Assembly: GCF_047946665.1 (NCBI RefSeq)
Contig: NZ_CP172312.1
Location: 3,472,001 to 3,536,000 of the forward strand
Length of the DNA stretch: 64,000 nucleotides
Direction of reading: 5' to 3'
Origin: Allohahella sp002354735
GTDB lineage: Bacteria; Pseudomonadota; Gammaproteobacteria; Pseudomonadales; Oleiphilaceae
The translations under genes and the position numbers were made by a program. The notes under the pieces are model-generated. The model searched no databases. It had not been told where the DNA came from and saw only the letters and a program-made list of their open reading frames with translations. Of the stretch, positions 42,994-52,181 are shown one piece after another (position 1 is the first letter of the stretch; each line of letters starts with the position of its first letter).

Positions 42994-43758
42994 TACCACG
43001 CGAATGTTCGGGTGCCGGGCATAGCGTTCAAAATCTGCCTGCTCGTTAACCGTACTGACGAGAATGGCAATGCCGTCACCGAAGGCATCGGCCACCTTTT
43101 CTCCGTATCGATAGTCGTTAATGGACAGGGCACTGAAAGGCCCCCAGGTATAACTCAGTTTCATGAAATACACGTTCAGCCAGAATAACGGCGCTGCATA
43201 CTTGGCATTCGGACTGATCATATAGCTGGTATGAATCGCTTCATCAGCCAGCCATCCCAGATACAGTGGATTGCGTGACTCCACCAGGGCTCGATCCTGC
43301 AGCCCGCTTGCCTTGATGGCAGCAGTCAACTTCGCCACAGCGGTGAGCGCGTCATGAGGCCAGAGACTGCTCAGATTCTTGGCGTCCAGCCAGAGAAAAG
43401 TATCTGCCGGGAGAGCTGCAAGAAGCCTGTCCAGCGTCAGCAACTCGCCATTCGTTCGCTGATATGGCTCATCATGAGAAACGATGAACTGCTGAGTGGG
43501 CAGGTCGTACAGGATATCGACCTCGACCCCCGATGCCCCCATCGACGCTGCGGCCTCGACACTACCAAGTGTATTCTCCTCATGCTCATTGACGAAGCCG
43601 CGATGCGCCCAGGCTTTGTGGCAACCATCGAATAAAGCCGTTGCCTGTGTGACTGCGACGCCATAGCGCCAGTCGATCAGCAACTTGGCGGCGACGAGGA
43701 AGGCGACAAATACCACTGCGGCGATCATACGCCGGCGCCAGGCTCTAGCGGCCGTCAT
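42919..43758 (-). CDS. Glycerophosphodiester phosphodiesterase family protein
   Basis: 279 residues with an N-terminal membrane helix (about 11-28) and then the GDPD barrel: KAWAHRGFVNEHEENTLGSV carries the catalytic His, Arg and Glu, GASGVEVDILYD the second metal-binding pair, and IVSHDEPYQR the second catalytic His. The usual reaction splits glycerophosphodiesters to glycerol-3-phosphate and an alcohol. It is anchored at the inner membrane with its active site probably in the periplasm. The 3' end overlaps the convergent phosphoethanolamine-transferase-like gene by 75 bases. Confidence 0.85.
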   Translation of the reverse strand: MTAARAWRRRMIAAVVFVAFLVAAKLLIDWRYGVAVTQATALFDGCHKAWAHRGFVNEHEENTLGSVEAAASMGASGVEVDILYDLPTQQFIVSHDEPYQRTNGELLTLDRLLAALPADTFLWLDAKNLSSLWPHDALTAVAKLTAAIKASGLQDRALVESRNPLYLGWLADEAIHTSYMISPNAKYAAPLFWLNVYFMKLSYTWGPFSALSINDYRYGEKVADAFGDGIAILVSTVNEQADFERYARHPNIRVVLTDKDFFAFDSCAVAVDDPVLPPG

Positions 43759-43793
43759 GGCAATTTCTCATGTATGCTGATCTCGGAGGCTCA

Positions 43794-44783
43794 TTGAAAG
43801 CCGCCATCATAGGACCCCTGTTCGTAAAGGAGAAGCAGACAATTGATGGATCCATCATTTTGAACAAACCCACGCCAACGCCCTGGCTGGCCTATCTGGG
43901 CCTTACACTCACTGCGCTGTTCTGGGCCGGCAATGCCGTCGTAGGTCGCAGCGTTGTCGATACGATTCCACCGCTGTCGCTGTCGTTCTACCGCTGGTCG
44001 ATTGCCCTGTGCATTCTGCTTCCATTCGGCCTGACTGGCGTATGGCGACAAAGGCAGGTCATCGCCGAACACTTCTGGCCACTGCTACTGCTGTCTGCCC
44101 TGAGCGTGGGCGCGTTCAATACGCTACTGTACCTTTCCGCACTGACGACGACGGCGCTGAACATCTCACTCGTGGCTTCGACCATTCCGATCATGGTGGC
44201 CTTTCTGGCCTGGCTGATTCTCGGAGAGCGACTCAGACTGTCCCAAACTCTCGGCATACTGCTGGCCTTGCTGGGTATACTCGTCGTCATCAGCCGGGGA
44301 CAGTGGTCGACGCTGAGTGAGCTCAGTTTTCATCCTGGAGACCTGATCATGGTCGCAGCAGTAAGCTGCTGGGGGCTGTTTTCAGTACTGTTGCGACGTC
44401 ACGCAGTGCCGCTCGCACCGCTGACCTTCCTGACAGTACAGGTCGGCCTTGGCGTGCTGGTCATATCCCCTTTCTACCTGGTCGATCTGCTGTTCATCTC
44501 AGGTGGCTTCGTAGTCGATGCCAGCGTGATTCCCCCGCTGGCCTACGTCGCCATCTTTCCGGGTCTGCTGGCCTACGCGTTCTGGAATAACGGCGTGCAC
44601 AGCATCGGACCCTCGCGTGCAGCAGTGTTCATGTATCTTGGCCCGATATTTACTGCGATGCTGGCAGGCCTTTTCCTCGGCGAGCGCATGAGCCTGTTCT
44701 ACATCACAGGGGGCATTCTGATATTGGCCGGCCTCCTGCTCACTACGCGTCAGGTGCCGATCTCGCCTGCTGCTGTTCCTTGA
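43794..44783 (+). CDS. EamA/DMT family transporter
   Basis: 329 residues from TTG 43794, which has GGAGG at 43784-43788; the first in-frame ATG (43770) has no ribosome binding site and a TTG at 43860 is also possible. Ten hydrophobic helices form two EamA repeats: LGLTLTALFWAGNAVVGRSV near the start, and LIMVAAVSCWGLFSVLLRRH for the second. The family exports amino acids or metabolites; the substrate is not visible. The gene is divergent from the phosphodiesterase with only 35 bases between starts, so the promoters overlap. Confidence 0.85.
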   Translation: MKAAIIGPLFVKEKQTIDGSIILNKPTPTPWLAYLGLTLTALFWAGNAVVGRSVVDTIPPLSLSFYRWSIALCILLPFGLTGVWRQRQVIAEHFWPLLLLSALSVGAFNTLLYLSALTTTALNISLVASTIPIMVAFLAWLILGERLRLSQTLGILLALLGILVVISRGQWSTLSELSFHPGDLIMVAAVSCWGLFSVLLRRHAVPLAPLTFLTVQVGLGVLVISPFYLVDLLFISGGFVVDASVIPPLAYVAIFPGLLAYAFWNNGVHSIGPSRAAVFMYLGPIFTAMLAGLFLGERMSLFYITGGILILAGLLLTTRQVPISPAAVP

Positions 44784-44843
44784 CGCAGCCACACGGTATA
44801 TTTCCTGCGTTTTCAACACCACATTTTCAAGGGATGCTGAGTC

Positions 44844-45488
44844 ATGGAACTCGTTATCGGGAATAAAAACTACTCCTCCTGGTCGCTGAGACCCTGGCTT
44901 CTGCTGCGCGCTCACGGCATCGATTTCGCAGAAGTGATGATCCCGCTGGCAACAGACACGACGGCCGACGAAATACGCCAGTACACGGGTGCAGGCAAGG
45001 TCCCTGTGCTTTTGGACAATGGGCTCACGATCTGGGACTCGCTGGCCATCTGCGAATATGTCTCGGAGCAGTATCTGACCGGAAAGGGGTGGCCAACAGA
45101 CCTGACGAAGCGTGCAGAGGCACGTGCCTGCAGTGCAGAAATGCATTCAGGCTTTGCCGCCCTCAGGGAGACCATGCCGATGAACTGTCGCGCCACCGGG
45201 CGCCAGGTACCGTCCAGCAGTGCGCTGATCAACGATATCCAGCGTATCGATTCGCTGTGGTCTCAGATGCTGCGACGCCACGGCGGGCCATGGTTATTCG
45301 GCGAATTCTCGATTGCCGACTGTATGTTTGCTCCGGTGGTCTTCCGATTTGCCACCTATGCCGTCGACATTTCATCTCAATCCCGTGAGTACATGGCCGT
45401 CGTACTGGCTCATCCAGCGATGCAGGAATGGCTTACGGCAGCGCGGTCGGAAGCCGCCACAATTAACAGGTCGGAAGTCGGTCAGTGA
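44844..45488 (+). CDS. Glutathione S-transferase family protein
   Basis: 214 residues: thioredoxin-like N-terminal domain (about 1-80) with active-site region NKNYSSWSLRPWLLLRAHGI and the cis-Pro and glutathione-binding stretch GKVPVLLDNGLTIWDSLAIC, then the all-helical domain (about 90-205, FGEFSIADCMFAPVVFR). It resembles bacterial zeta-like or YfcF-type GSTs. AGGGATGC precedes ATG 44844. It is followed 66 bases later by a terC gene on the same strand. The substrate is unknown. Confidence 0.9.
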   Translation: MELVIGNKNYSSWSLRPWLLLRAHGIDFAEVMIPLATDTTADEIRQYTGAGKVPVLLDNGLTIWDSLAICEYVSEQYLTGKGWPTDLTKRAEARACSAEMHSGFAALRETMPMNCRATGRQVPSSSALINDIQRIDSLWSQMLRRHGGPWLFGEFSIADCMFAPVVFRFATYAVDISSQSREYMAVVLAHPAMQEWLTAARSEAATINRSEVGQ

Positions 45489-45554
45489 CCGCCCGGCCAA
45501 CTGATCGCTTTCACCTTTGAACGACTCAATTCTGACACCCTTAGAGAACATAGC

Positions 45555-46310
45555 ATGGAATGGTTAAGCTGGATTTCTGACCCACAGGCATGGATTGCGC
45601 TCGCCACGCTGACAGCACTCGAGATCGTGCTCGGTATCGACAACATCATCTTCATCACCATTCTGGTAAGCCGCCTACCTGAAGAACAACGCCAGAGAGC
45701 GCGCACGTTTGGTCTCGCCCTGGCGATGATCACGCGCATTGCGCTGCTGCTATCACTGGCCTGGGTCATGGGGCTTACTGATCCACTGTTCACTGTGCTG
45801 GGCGAGGAAATATCAGGGCGCGACCTCATACTGCTTCTGGGCGGACTATTCCTTGTAGCCAAGAGTACCCATGAAATACACAACAGCCTGGAGGAGCCTG
45901 ACGATACAGAAGATGTGAAGGTCCAGGCAGGCAAGAACTTCGTGTCAACACTGGTGCAGATCGCAATTCTGGATATCGTTTTCTCACTCGATTCGGTCAT
46001 CACTGCGGTTGGTATGGCCGATCATATCCCGGTTATGGTCATCGCGATCATACTGGCCGTTCTGGTGATGATGCTGTCTGCAAAATCGATTGGTGAGTTT
46101 GTTGAGAAGCATCCAACACTGAAGATGCTGGCACTGAGCTTCCTCATTCTCGTCGGCGTAGCACTGATAGGAGAGAGCTTCGATATGCATATTCCAAAGG
46201 GCTACATCTACTTTGCCATGGCCTTCTCGGTCTTGGTCGAGATGCTTAACATCAGGCTCTCAAAACGCCGGGCGCCGCCGGTTAAACTGAGAAAACAGAT
46301 TGATGACTAG
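45555..46310 (+). CDS. TerC family integral membrane protein (YgdQ/YkoY-like)
   Basis: 251 residues, seven or more membrane helices. Family motifs with acidic residues inside helices are present: [20 protein letters not shown] (about 21-40), [20 protein letters not shown], and [19 protein letters not shown]. TerC proteins are linked to tellurite tolerance and, for the Alx branch, to Mn2+ export that metalates exported proteins. No tellurite-resistance operon is present, so a metal or envelope role is more likely. The cbpA gene begins 20 bases after its stop. Confidence 0.9.
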   Translation: MEWLSWISDPQAWIALATLTALEIVLGIDNIIFITILVSRLPEEQRQRARTFGLALAMITRIALLLSLAWVMGLTDPLFTVLGEEISGRDLILLLGGLFLVAKSTHEIHNSLEEPDDTEDVKVQAGKNFVSTLVQIAILDIVFSLDSVITAVGMADHIPVMVIAIILAVLVMMLSAKSIGEFVEKHPTLKMLALSFLILVGVALIGESFDMHIPKGYIYFAMAFSVLVEMLNIRLSKRRAPPVKLRKQIDD

Positions 46311-46330
46311 CAATCAAGGAGTTATCAGCG

Positions 46331-47311
46331 ATGGAGTTCAAGGATTATTACGCTGTGTTGGGGGTCGATCCCTCAGCTGACGACAAGGCCATCAAGACGG
46401 CCTATAGAAAGCTGGCGCGGCAGTATCATCCTGATGTGAGCAAGGCGACGGACGCGGAGACCAGGTTCAAGGAGGTTTCCGAGGCCTACGAGGTGCTGAA
46501 GAACCGTGACAAGCGCGCTGAATATGATGCACTGAGAGAGGCTCGTCAGCGCGGCTACGGCGGCCGTGCAGGGGCTCACGGCCAGGCACGCGGCGGCTTT
46601 GCTGGCGCTGGCGCTGGCGCTGGCGCTGGCGAACAGTTTGCGTCGGATACCGATTTCACCGACTTTTTCAACTCCATCTTCGGCGGCGCTGGTGCAGAGG
46701 CTGGTTTCGGCCGACACCAATCGAGACGGGATTCATTCCAGCAAAAGGGCCGGGATTTCGAGATGGAGTGGCCGGTTCTGCTCGAGGAAACCCTCACGGA
46801 CCGGACCGTACCTGTGGACTTTTCCGTGCCGCAGACAGATGGGCGCGGACAGGTCCAGGAAACCCGGAAGTCGCTGAAGGTAAAGATCCCGGCTGGCGTG
46901 CGGGACGGTGAGCGCATCCGTTTGAAGGGCCAGGGCGGCCCGGGCATGGGGAATGGCCCCAGTGGTGATCTCTACCTGCACATCCGCCTGGTTCCGCACC
47001 CGCTATTTGATGTCGAGGGTGACAATCTCGTACTCACGCTACCATTGGCACCTTGGGAGGCTGCACTCGGCACCAAGGTCACCGTGCCCACCCTGACCGG
47101 CAAGGTGAATCTGAGCATCCCGCCCAAGAGCCAGTCTGGCCAGCGCCTGCGCATCAAGGGCAAGGGCCTCGTCGGCAAGCACGGCACTGGCGATCTGTAT
47201 GCGGTTCTGAAGATCGTACTGCCCAGAACAGATAGTGACGATGTGAAAAAACTCTGGAGCCAACTGGCCGAGCAGGCGAGTTTCGACCCACGAGAAGAAT
47301 GGAGCATATAG
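46331..47311 (+). CDS. cbpA: DnaJ-type co-chaperone / curved DNA-binding protein CbpA
   Basis: 326 residues. J domain (about 1-70) with HPD in [13 protein letters not shown], a Gly-rich linker containing a run of Gly-Ala dipeptides (about 91-101) and [18 protein letters not shown], then two DnaJ C-terminal beta domains and no zinc finger, the CbpA layout. It assists DnaK and binds curved DNA under stress or in stationary phase. ATG 46331 is preceded by AGGAGTTATC. The cbpM gene starts two bases after its stop, confirming the cbpAM operon. Confidence 0.95.
   Translation: MEFKDYYAVLGVDPSADDKAIKTAYRKLARQYHPDVSKATDAETRFKEVSEAYEVLKNRDKRAEYDALREARQRGYGGRAGAHGQARGGFAGAGAGAGAGEQFASDTDFTDFFNSIFGGAGAEAGFGRHQSRRDSFQQKGRDFEMEWPVLLEETLTDRTVPVDFSVPQTDGRGQVQETRKSLKVKIPAGVRDGERIRLKGQGGPGMGNGPSGDLYLHIRLVPHPLFDVEGDNLVLTLPLAPWEAALGTKVTVPTLTGKVNLSIPPKSQSGQRLRIKGKGLVGKHGTGDLYAVLKIVLPRTDSDDVKKLWSQLAEQASFDPREEWSI
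46601..46630 (+). repeat. Five GCTGGC repeats in the cbpA linker
   Basis: Five exact copies of GCTGGC encode the alternating Ala-Gly part of the G/F-type linker. The 6-base unit keeps the frame when copy number changes. Confidence 0.9.
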
Positions 47312-47313
47312 CC

Positions 47314-47643
47314 ATGACAGATGCTGCCAACGTGCACTCACCAAGTCTACAGATGAGCCTCGAAGAACTATGCGAATCGGCACATCTCCCCGTGGAGTAC
47401 CTGGTAGAGCTGGTGCAGTACAAGATCGCGCTGCCGATTGCTGGCACCGAACCTCACCAATGGCAGTTCAGCGTTGCTGCCGTCACACGCGTGAACAAGG
47501 CGGCCCGGCTGCACCGAGACCTGGAAATGGATTGGGCAGACATTGGCCTGGTACTGGACCTACTGGAGGACATCGAGCATCTGAAGGTGGAGAACAATCG
47601 GCTCCGACAACAACTGAACAGGCTGCTGACAGTCGTCCAGTAG
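47314..47643 (+). CDS. cbpM: CbpA modulator CbpM (MerR-like)
   Basis: 109 residues from ATG 47314 (GGAG at 47301-47304; a 5-codon extension overlapping cbpA is unlikely). The MerR-like helix fold begins SLEELCESAHLPVEYLVELV; PHQWQFSVAAVTRVNKAARL and EMDWADIGLVLDLLEDIEHL form the middle helices, and a leucine zipper-like end (IEHLKVENNRLRQQLNRLL) follows. CbpM binds the CbpA J domain and blocks both its co-chaperone and DNA-binding action. Adjacent to cbpA by two bases, so the pair is cotranscribed. Confidence 0.92.
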   Translation: MTDAANVHSPSLQMSLEELCESAHLPVEYLVELVQYKIALPIAGTEPHQWQFSVAAVTRVNKAARLHRDLEMDWADIGLVLDLLEDIEHLKVENNRLRQQLNRLLTVVQ

Positions 47644-47662
47644 GCAGACTGGATGCCCCTGG

Positions 47663-48067
47663 CTAGATATCAAGCTCTCGGTCGCGACCGAGGACAGGTT
47701 GCTGCCTCGTCGGCAGCCCTTGGTCGATGACCTCGAGACTACTCACATCCACGGTGACCGATTCGAACTCCACTTCAACTTCCCCGGTGAGCCGAATCTT
47801 CATTTCAGGTGTAATTTCTGTACCACCGAATGCAGCTGACTCGATTTCCACCTGCAGGTCGCCGGTATGGTCCTTGAACCAGTAGCGCTCTTCATCGACT
47901 TGTTTCACCAGAAAGCCGGTCAGCGAAACTTCGCGATCCTCTTCTCGTTCTTCAATAACCTGCTCGACTGTAGTGTCAGCCTCGTTTGCGCCAGCCCCAG
48001 TAAACTCGGCATAGGCCTGGGTGCTTGCGAACAAAAGCAGCAATGACATTGAAATAGTCCTGTTCAT
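47663..48067 (-). CDS. BOF/YgiW-YdeI-like periplasmic OB-fold protein
   Basis: 134 residues. Signal peptide (about 1-20, ending TQAYAE), then a bacterial OB-fold: VSLTGFLVKQVDEERYWFKD, GDLQVEIESAAFGG and MKIRLTGEVEVEFESVTVDV match the order of E. coli YgiW/YdeI (TLRGNIVERISDDLYVFKDA and the DKDWNSVEID end). These small proteins bind cationic peptides or are induced by stress. An acidic stretch at about 37-47 (VIEEREEDRE) is extra. The gene is convergent with cbpM. Confidence 0.85.
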   Translation of the reverse strand: MNRTISMSLLLLFASTQAYAEFTGAGANEADTTVEQVIEEREEDREVSLTGFLVKQVDEERYWFKDHTGDLQVEIESAAFGGTEITPEMKIRLTGEVEVEFESVTVDVSSLEVIDQGLPTRQQPVLGRDRELDI

Positions 48068-48178
48068 TAGCAGTCTCCTGATCTTCCAAGGTGCTATTAA
48101 TTTCGACCCGCCACCAGCGCCGTAGTGGGCTCTGATATATGTCGTACTTTCCAGAAGGCATACGCAAGACCGGCCACT

Positions 48179-49153
48179 TTACGCTACCTGCGGCGTTCCA
48201 CCTGCCAGCACCACTGTCAGAATATCGGTATCGATATTACCGCCGCAGAGGATGACGCCGACTTTGCAGTCGGCCATTTCGTGGCGCTCCTGTAACAAGG
48301 CCGCCAGCGGTGCAGCGCCAGCACCCTCCGCGACATTGTGGGTACACCTGTAATAGCAGCGTATAGCTTCTGCAATTTCGTCATCGCTTACCGCTACAAT
48401 CCGGTCAGCACCTTCCGAATATATCCTGAAAGCCTCCAGCACGGGCACCCGCACGGCGACACCATCGGCAAAGGTTGACGCAGAGGAGGTTTCAGTCAGC
48501 AGTCCGGTATCAAACGACTGTTTTGCCGCCGGCGCGCCAGTTGATACGACGCCAACAATCTTCGTCGACAGGCCGAGTGCGTCACGGGCCAGAATAGTTC
48601 CGCAAATGCCCGACCCGCAGCCGATTGGCACATACACGGTATCCAGATCCGGTGCGGCCGCAAACAGTTCCATCGCGTAGCTGGCCACGCCCTTGACGAT
48701 TTCCAGATGAAACGCTGGCACCATATACAGGTGTTGCTCCTCTGCCAGCCGTCTGGCTTCGCTGCGCGCTGCATCAAAATCGGCCCCGAATTCGATGAGC
48801 TCTGCGCCGAAAGCTTGCATGGCTGCGTTCTTCTCGCGAGAGTTGTTTTTCGGCACCACGATGGTCGAGCGCAATCCCGCCATCGTCGCTGCTCTCGCCT
48901 GGCTCTGCCCATGATTGCCCCGCGTCGCGGTGATAATACCTTCGACTTCGGGGTGTTCACGCTTCAGCCAGTCGATGAACGTAATGCCGCCGCGGATCTT
49001 GAAAGCGCCGGTTGCAGTATGGTTTTCGTGCTTCACCCAGACCTCGGCACCGACCTCCTGATTCAGAAGCGGCCAAACGATCTGTGGCGTAGGGGGCATG
49101 CTGGCGTGGACAAGCGCCGCTGATTTCTCGAGTTCTCCGAGGGTGACTGACAT
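48179..49153 (-). CDS. PLP-dependent threonine/serine dehydratase-like protein
   Basis: 324 residues from ATG 48179-49153 (49153 chosen for its own ATG with AGGATGG upstream; a TTG 11 codons earlier is the alternative). Fold-type II PLP enzyme: Schiff-base Lys52 in HTATGAFKIRGG, substrate loop TATRGNHGQSQARAA, phosphate loop GCGSGICGTI and C-terminal VILCGGNIDTDI. There is no ACT domain, so the enzyme is not feedback regulated and is of the catabolic or broad type (threonine to 2-oxobutanoate, or a related hydroxyamino acid). It is divergent from an ilvE-type gene, which suggests branched-chain amino acid metabolism. Confidence 0.85.
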   Translation of the reverse strand: MSVTLGELEKSAALVHASMPPTPQIVWPLLNQEVGAEVWVKHENHTATGAFKIRGGITFIDWLKREHPEVEGIITATRGNHGQSQARAATMAGLRSTIVVPKNNSREKNAAMQAFGAELIEFGADFDAARSEARRLAEEQHLYMVPAFHLEIVKGVASYAMELFAAAPDLDTVYVPIGCGSGICGTILARDALGLSTKIVGVVSTGAPAAKQSFDTGLLTETSSASTFADGVAVRVPVLEAFRIYSEGADRIVAVSDDEIAEAIRCYYRCTHNVAEGAGAAPLAALLQERHEMADCKVGVILCGGNIDTDILTVVLAGGTPQVA

Positions 49154-49351
49154 TGTTCGACCATCCTGTCTGCTTGCGGTTTCCAATTTGATTGCAGCCC
49201 AATACTAAACCATGTAAACCCATTTAACCCGCAGAGCATATCTGCTGGCGAGGCACTGTTACTCCTTCGCTGTTTACAGTAAATTAGCAGCATCAATATC
49301 TTGCTGGCGCTGAGCCTGTCTCAGGTGCCGAGCTACTCTCGGGAATATTCA

Positions 49352-50359
49352 ATGACAGCGTTTGGCAGTGTCTTCATGCCTGAAATGGCAGCAGCCCGTT
49401 TCAACGGCACCTCCTGGACTCCGGCGGAAATCGTGTCCGGCGAACGAATCGAACTCCACCCCGGCGCGCACGTGTTGCAGTATGCCAGCACCTGCTTCGA
49501 GGGGCTCAAGGCCTTTCGACATGCTGACGGCAGCGTGAAAATATTCAGGATGGACCGGAACGTAGCACGTCTTGGACAGAGCACCGAGCTGCTGGGTATG
49601 CCAGCCATCGACAAGCCTGCCGTGAGTCAGATGATTCTCGACATCGTCGGTCGCTTCGCCTCGCAGGTTCCCGAACCACCCGGCTCCATGTACATCAGGC
49701 CGACACATATCGGTACCGAGGCGGCCATCGGCAAGGCGGCTGCCTCTACGGCCACCTCACTGCTGTATGTCATGCTGTCACCGGTGGGGGATTATTTCGC
49801 TGGCAATGACAAGACGCTCAGGCTGTTGCTCGACGATGACGGCATGCGTTGCGCGCCGCACATGGGGACCGTGAAGTGCGGCGGCAATTATGCCAGCGCC
49901 CTGCTCGCCATTCAGCGCGCCAAGGCCACGGTTCAGGCCGATCAGGTCCTGTTCTGCCCCGGTGGCGATGTTCAGGAAACCGGTGCCGCAAATTTCCTCC
50001 TCATCGACGGCAACGAGGTGATCACCAAGGCGCTGGACCAGAGTTTTCTGCACGGTGTGACCCGGGATTCGATTCTTACCCTAGCAAGGGATATGGGCTT
50101 CGATGTCCAGGAGCGCGCGCTCTCGGTCGATGAACTTCTCGAGCGGGCAACGAAGCCAGGTTGTGAGGCCGCGCTTTCAGGCACGGCTGCAGTTCTGGCG
50201 CCGGTGGGTACCTTGCTGCACAACGGTCAGGAATACACAGTCGGTGATGGTAAGGCGGGCAAGTCCACCAGACGGCTGCGCCAGGCTCTCAACGATATTC
50301 AATGGGGGCGTGCCGAAGACTCACATGGCTGGCTCACAGCCGTCGAGACAAAGGCTTGA
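49352..50359 (+). CDS. ilvE: Branched-chain-amino-acid aminotransferase
   Basis: 335 residues from ATG 49352, chosen over a 17-codon extension that has no ribosome binding site. Fold-type IV aminotransferase: QYASTCFEGLKAFRHADG (substrate and phosphate region near residue 47), Lys175 in GTVKCGGNYASALLA forming the Schiff base, FCPGGDVQETGAANFLLID, and ITKALDQSFLHGVTRDSIL. It exchanges amino groups between Leu/Ile/Val and 2-oxoglutarate. The C-terminal type matches the group II enzymes of proteobacteria and fungi rather than E. coli IlvE. It is followed directly by a CreA-like lipoprotein gene. Confidence 0.93.
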   Translation: MTAFGSVFMPEMAAARFNGTSWTPAEIVSGERIELHPGAHVLQYASTCFEGLKAFRHADGSVKIFRMDRNVARLGQSTELLGMPAIDKPAVSQMILDIVGRFASQVPEPPGSMYIRPTHIGTEAAIGKAAASTATSLLYVMLSPVGDYFAGNDKTLRLLLDDDGMRCAPHMGTVKCGGNYASALLAIQRAKATVQADQVLFCPGGDVQETGAANFLLIDGNEVITKALDQSFLHGVTRDSILTLARDMGFDVQERALSVDELLERATKPGCEAALSGTAAVLAPVGTLLHNGQEYTVGDGKAGKSTRRLRQALNDIQWGRAEDSHGWLTAVETKA

Positions 50360-50361
50360 GG

Positions 50362-50862
50362 TTGCCGGCTTTGTTACACAGGACCCGCCTGAAAGCGGGT
50401 CTTGCCATTGTGTTGGCGGCGACAGCGCTGTCAGCCTGTAACGACGACGAAGTCGGCGATGTATCGCTCGGCCTGTTCACAACAAAGGATATCAAGATCG
50501 AGATCCTGCAGGACCCCGAGGTGCCGGGCGTAACCTGTCATATCTCCAGCATCGAAGCCAATCTGCAGTTCAGCGATCCTTCAGACATGAGCATCGCCTG
50601 TCGTCAGACGGGCGAAATCACGGCGGAAATGATTGCAGCCATAGACAAGTCGAAGAGCGGCGATATCGTCTTCCGTAAATCGAAGTCCGTGTTCTTCAAG
50701 ACGCTGAAGATTCGAAGAGTGCTGGACCAGCAATCGCAGTCGCTGATGTATATCGCCTATAGCACCAAGGAGACCAGCGGCAGCTACAAGCACAGCCTCT
50801 CTACGGTGCCGTTGTGGGGCACCAAAGCCTATGGCGCCCTGGCGAAGCCGGAAGGCAGCTGA
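50362..50862 (+). CDS. CreA-family lipoprotein
   Basis: 166 residues from TTG 50362, three bases after the ilvE stop (AAGG and GAGG are just upstream, within the end of ilvE). Signal peptide with lipobox LSAC (about 22-25), then the family core: VSLGLFTTKDIKIEILQDPE, GVTCHISSIEANLQFSDPSD, SIACRQTGEI and VFRKSKSVFFKTLKIRRVLD. CreA proteins are conserved, secreted and of unknown function (E. coli creA lies by the creBCD system). Coupling to ilvE may be fortuitous. Confidence 0.88.
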   Translation: MPALLHRTRLKAGLAIVLAATALSACNDDEVGDVSLGLFTTKDIKIEILQDPEVPGVTCHISSIEANLQFSDPSDMSIACRQTGEITAEMIAAIDKSKSGDIVFRKSKSVFFKTLKIRRVLDQQSQSLMYIAYSTKETSGSYKHSLSTVPLWGTKAYGALAKPEGS

Positions 50863-50865
50863 CTG

Positions 50866-51405
50866 CTAGCGAACCAGGCGGCTGATATCGCGAAACTCCT
50901 CCGCCTCGGCTGTTCTCAGCATTTCGAATAGGCACATTTCCGTGGTCGTCACATCGGCGCCTGCCAGCCGCATCTTGTGCAGAGCCAGCTTCTTGTTCTC
51001 CACTTTACGAGAACTCACCGCGTCTGCAATGACATGCACTTCCAGCAGGTTCTCCAACAGGTCGACCACGGTTTGGTACACACAGACGTGGGTCTCGATA
51101 CCGACGACCAATACCTGACGACGACGCGTATCCGCGAGCGCTGAATTGAAGGCATCGCTACCGAGACAGCTGAAACTCGTCTTCGCCATTGGCGACTGTG
51201 CGCTCAGCAGCTCCGCAATCTCCGGCACTGTCTCACCAAGCTTGTCCGGAACCTGTTCATTCCAGAGGATTGGTATGTCCAGCTTCTGGCAGGCCTGAAT
51301 CATTATTCTGATATTCGCAATGAGGCTGTCATGGTCGTGCATCAGCGAGGCCAGGCGCCCCTGAACATCGACGATGACTAATACGGCGTCAACTGAACTC
51401 AACAT
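50866..51405 (-). CDS. Isochorismatase-like cysteine hydrolase (YcaC type)
   Basis: 179 residues. The catalytic triad is visible: Asp in AVLVIVDVQGRLASL, Lys in SPMAKTSFSCLGS and nucleophile Cys in VVGIETHVCVYQTV (about residue 110). The fold and length fit the YcaC-like group, which cleave unknown small amides or esters rather than isochorismate. It is convergent with the creA-like gene with a three-base gap between stops. Confidence 0.9.
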   Translation of the reverse strand: MLSSVDAVLVIVDVQGRLASLMHDHDSLIANIRIMIQACQKLDIPILWNEQVPDKLGETVPEIAELLSAQSPMAKTSFSCLGSDAFNSALADTRRRQVLVVGIETHVCVYQTVVDLLENLLEVHVIADAVSSRKVENKKLALHKMRLAGADVTTTEMCLFEMLRTAEAEEFRDISRLVR

Positions 51406-51450
51406 TTCATGTGCCTTTATAAGCTGGAGTATTGTTCGAGGGAGTACCGT

Positions 51451-51963
51451 TCAATGAAGCGCCGTGCGTGGTAACACAGCTGCGAGGCTCGGTCTCGGGT
51501 GAAACTCGTGTACCCGCTCCAGCGCATAGCCCGTGCGCTGGTCCTGCCCAAGACTATGCTCGGCGTCCACTACGGTAATGGCCGGCCGCTGAGTCGCTGT
51601 ACCCAGTTGCACGGAAACGCCCAGACCTCTCGTTCCGGAATAGCCAGCCATTTCGTTGGCCAGTATGCCGAGGAACGGCCTCTGCCGTGAATTATCGCGT
51701 TCGTAGGCTCGTACATAGGCAAAGAAATCCTCACCTGGGACTTCCGCCCATACGCCCCATTCGAAAAACCTGTCGCTGTCCCTGATCGCGATGCGGATGA
51801 TGCCTCTGAGAAAATAGCGATCATCCAGCTTGCAGAGATCCGCATCGATTTGAGCTCTGGCAAGCCGCTCAGCCGGGCTGATTCGCCAGATGGCATCCGG
51901 CATTTGATAGGCCCTGTCCAGAGCAAATGTACTGATATCTTTACCGCAGCAGCTGCAGTTCAT
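51451..51963 (-). CDS. DUF2199 protein
   Basis: 170 residues, cytoplasmic. N-terminal metal-binding-like CSCCGKDISTFALD (Cys-x2-Cys) followed by the family core: ARAQIDADLCKLDDRYFLRG, IAIRDSDRFFEWGVWAEVPG and the His-rich end ALERVHEFHPRPSL. DUF2199 has no known function; the paired cysteines may bind zinc. It is on the same strand as the isochorismatase gene, 45 bases upstream, so they may share a transcript. Confidence 0.85.
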   Translation of the reverse strand: MNCSCCGKDISTFALDRAYQMPDAIWRISPAERLARAQIDADLCKLDDRYFLRGIIRIAIRDSDRFFEWGVWAEVPGEDFFAYVRAYERDNSRQRPFLGILANEMAGYSGTRGLGVSVQLGTATQRPAITVVDAEHSLGQDQRTGYALERVHEFHPRPSLAAVLPRTALH

Positions 51964-52181
51964 GTCGTGGCTCCGTCCGTCAAATGATTCATGCGCCTAT
52001 GAGTGTCCCGTCATCAACCTGTTATAGCACAGGCTGACCTGCGGGGCAGCGCCGCTTTAGCCTGAATCTGCAGGTACGGCCGGCCGTGCTGTGTGGTCCA
52101 GCGAACTGCACGCCACTATGGCAGAAGCGCTGAACTTAAGATTAAACTGAGGTCACTTTTCCGTCACCAGGAGACGCTCTC

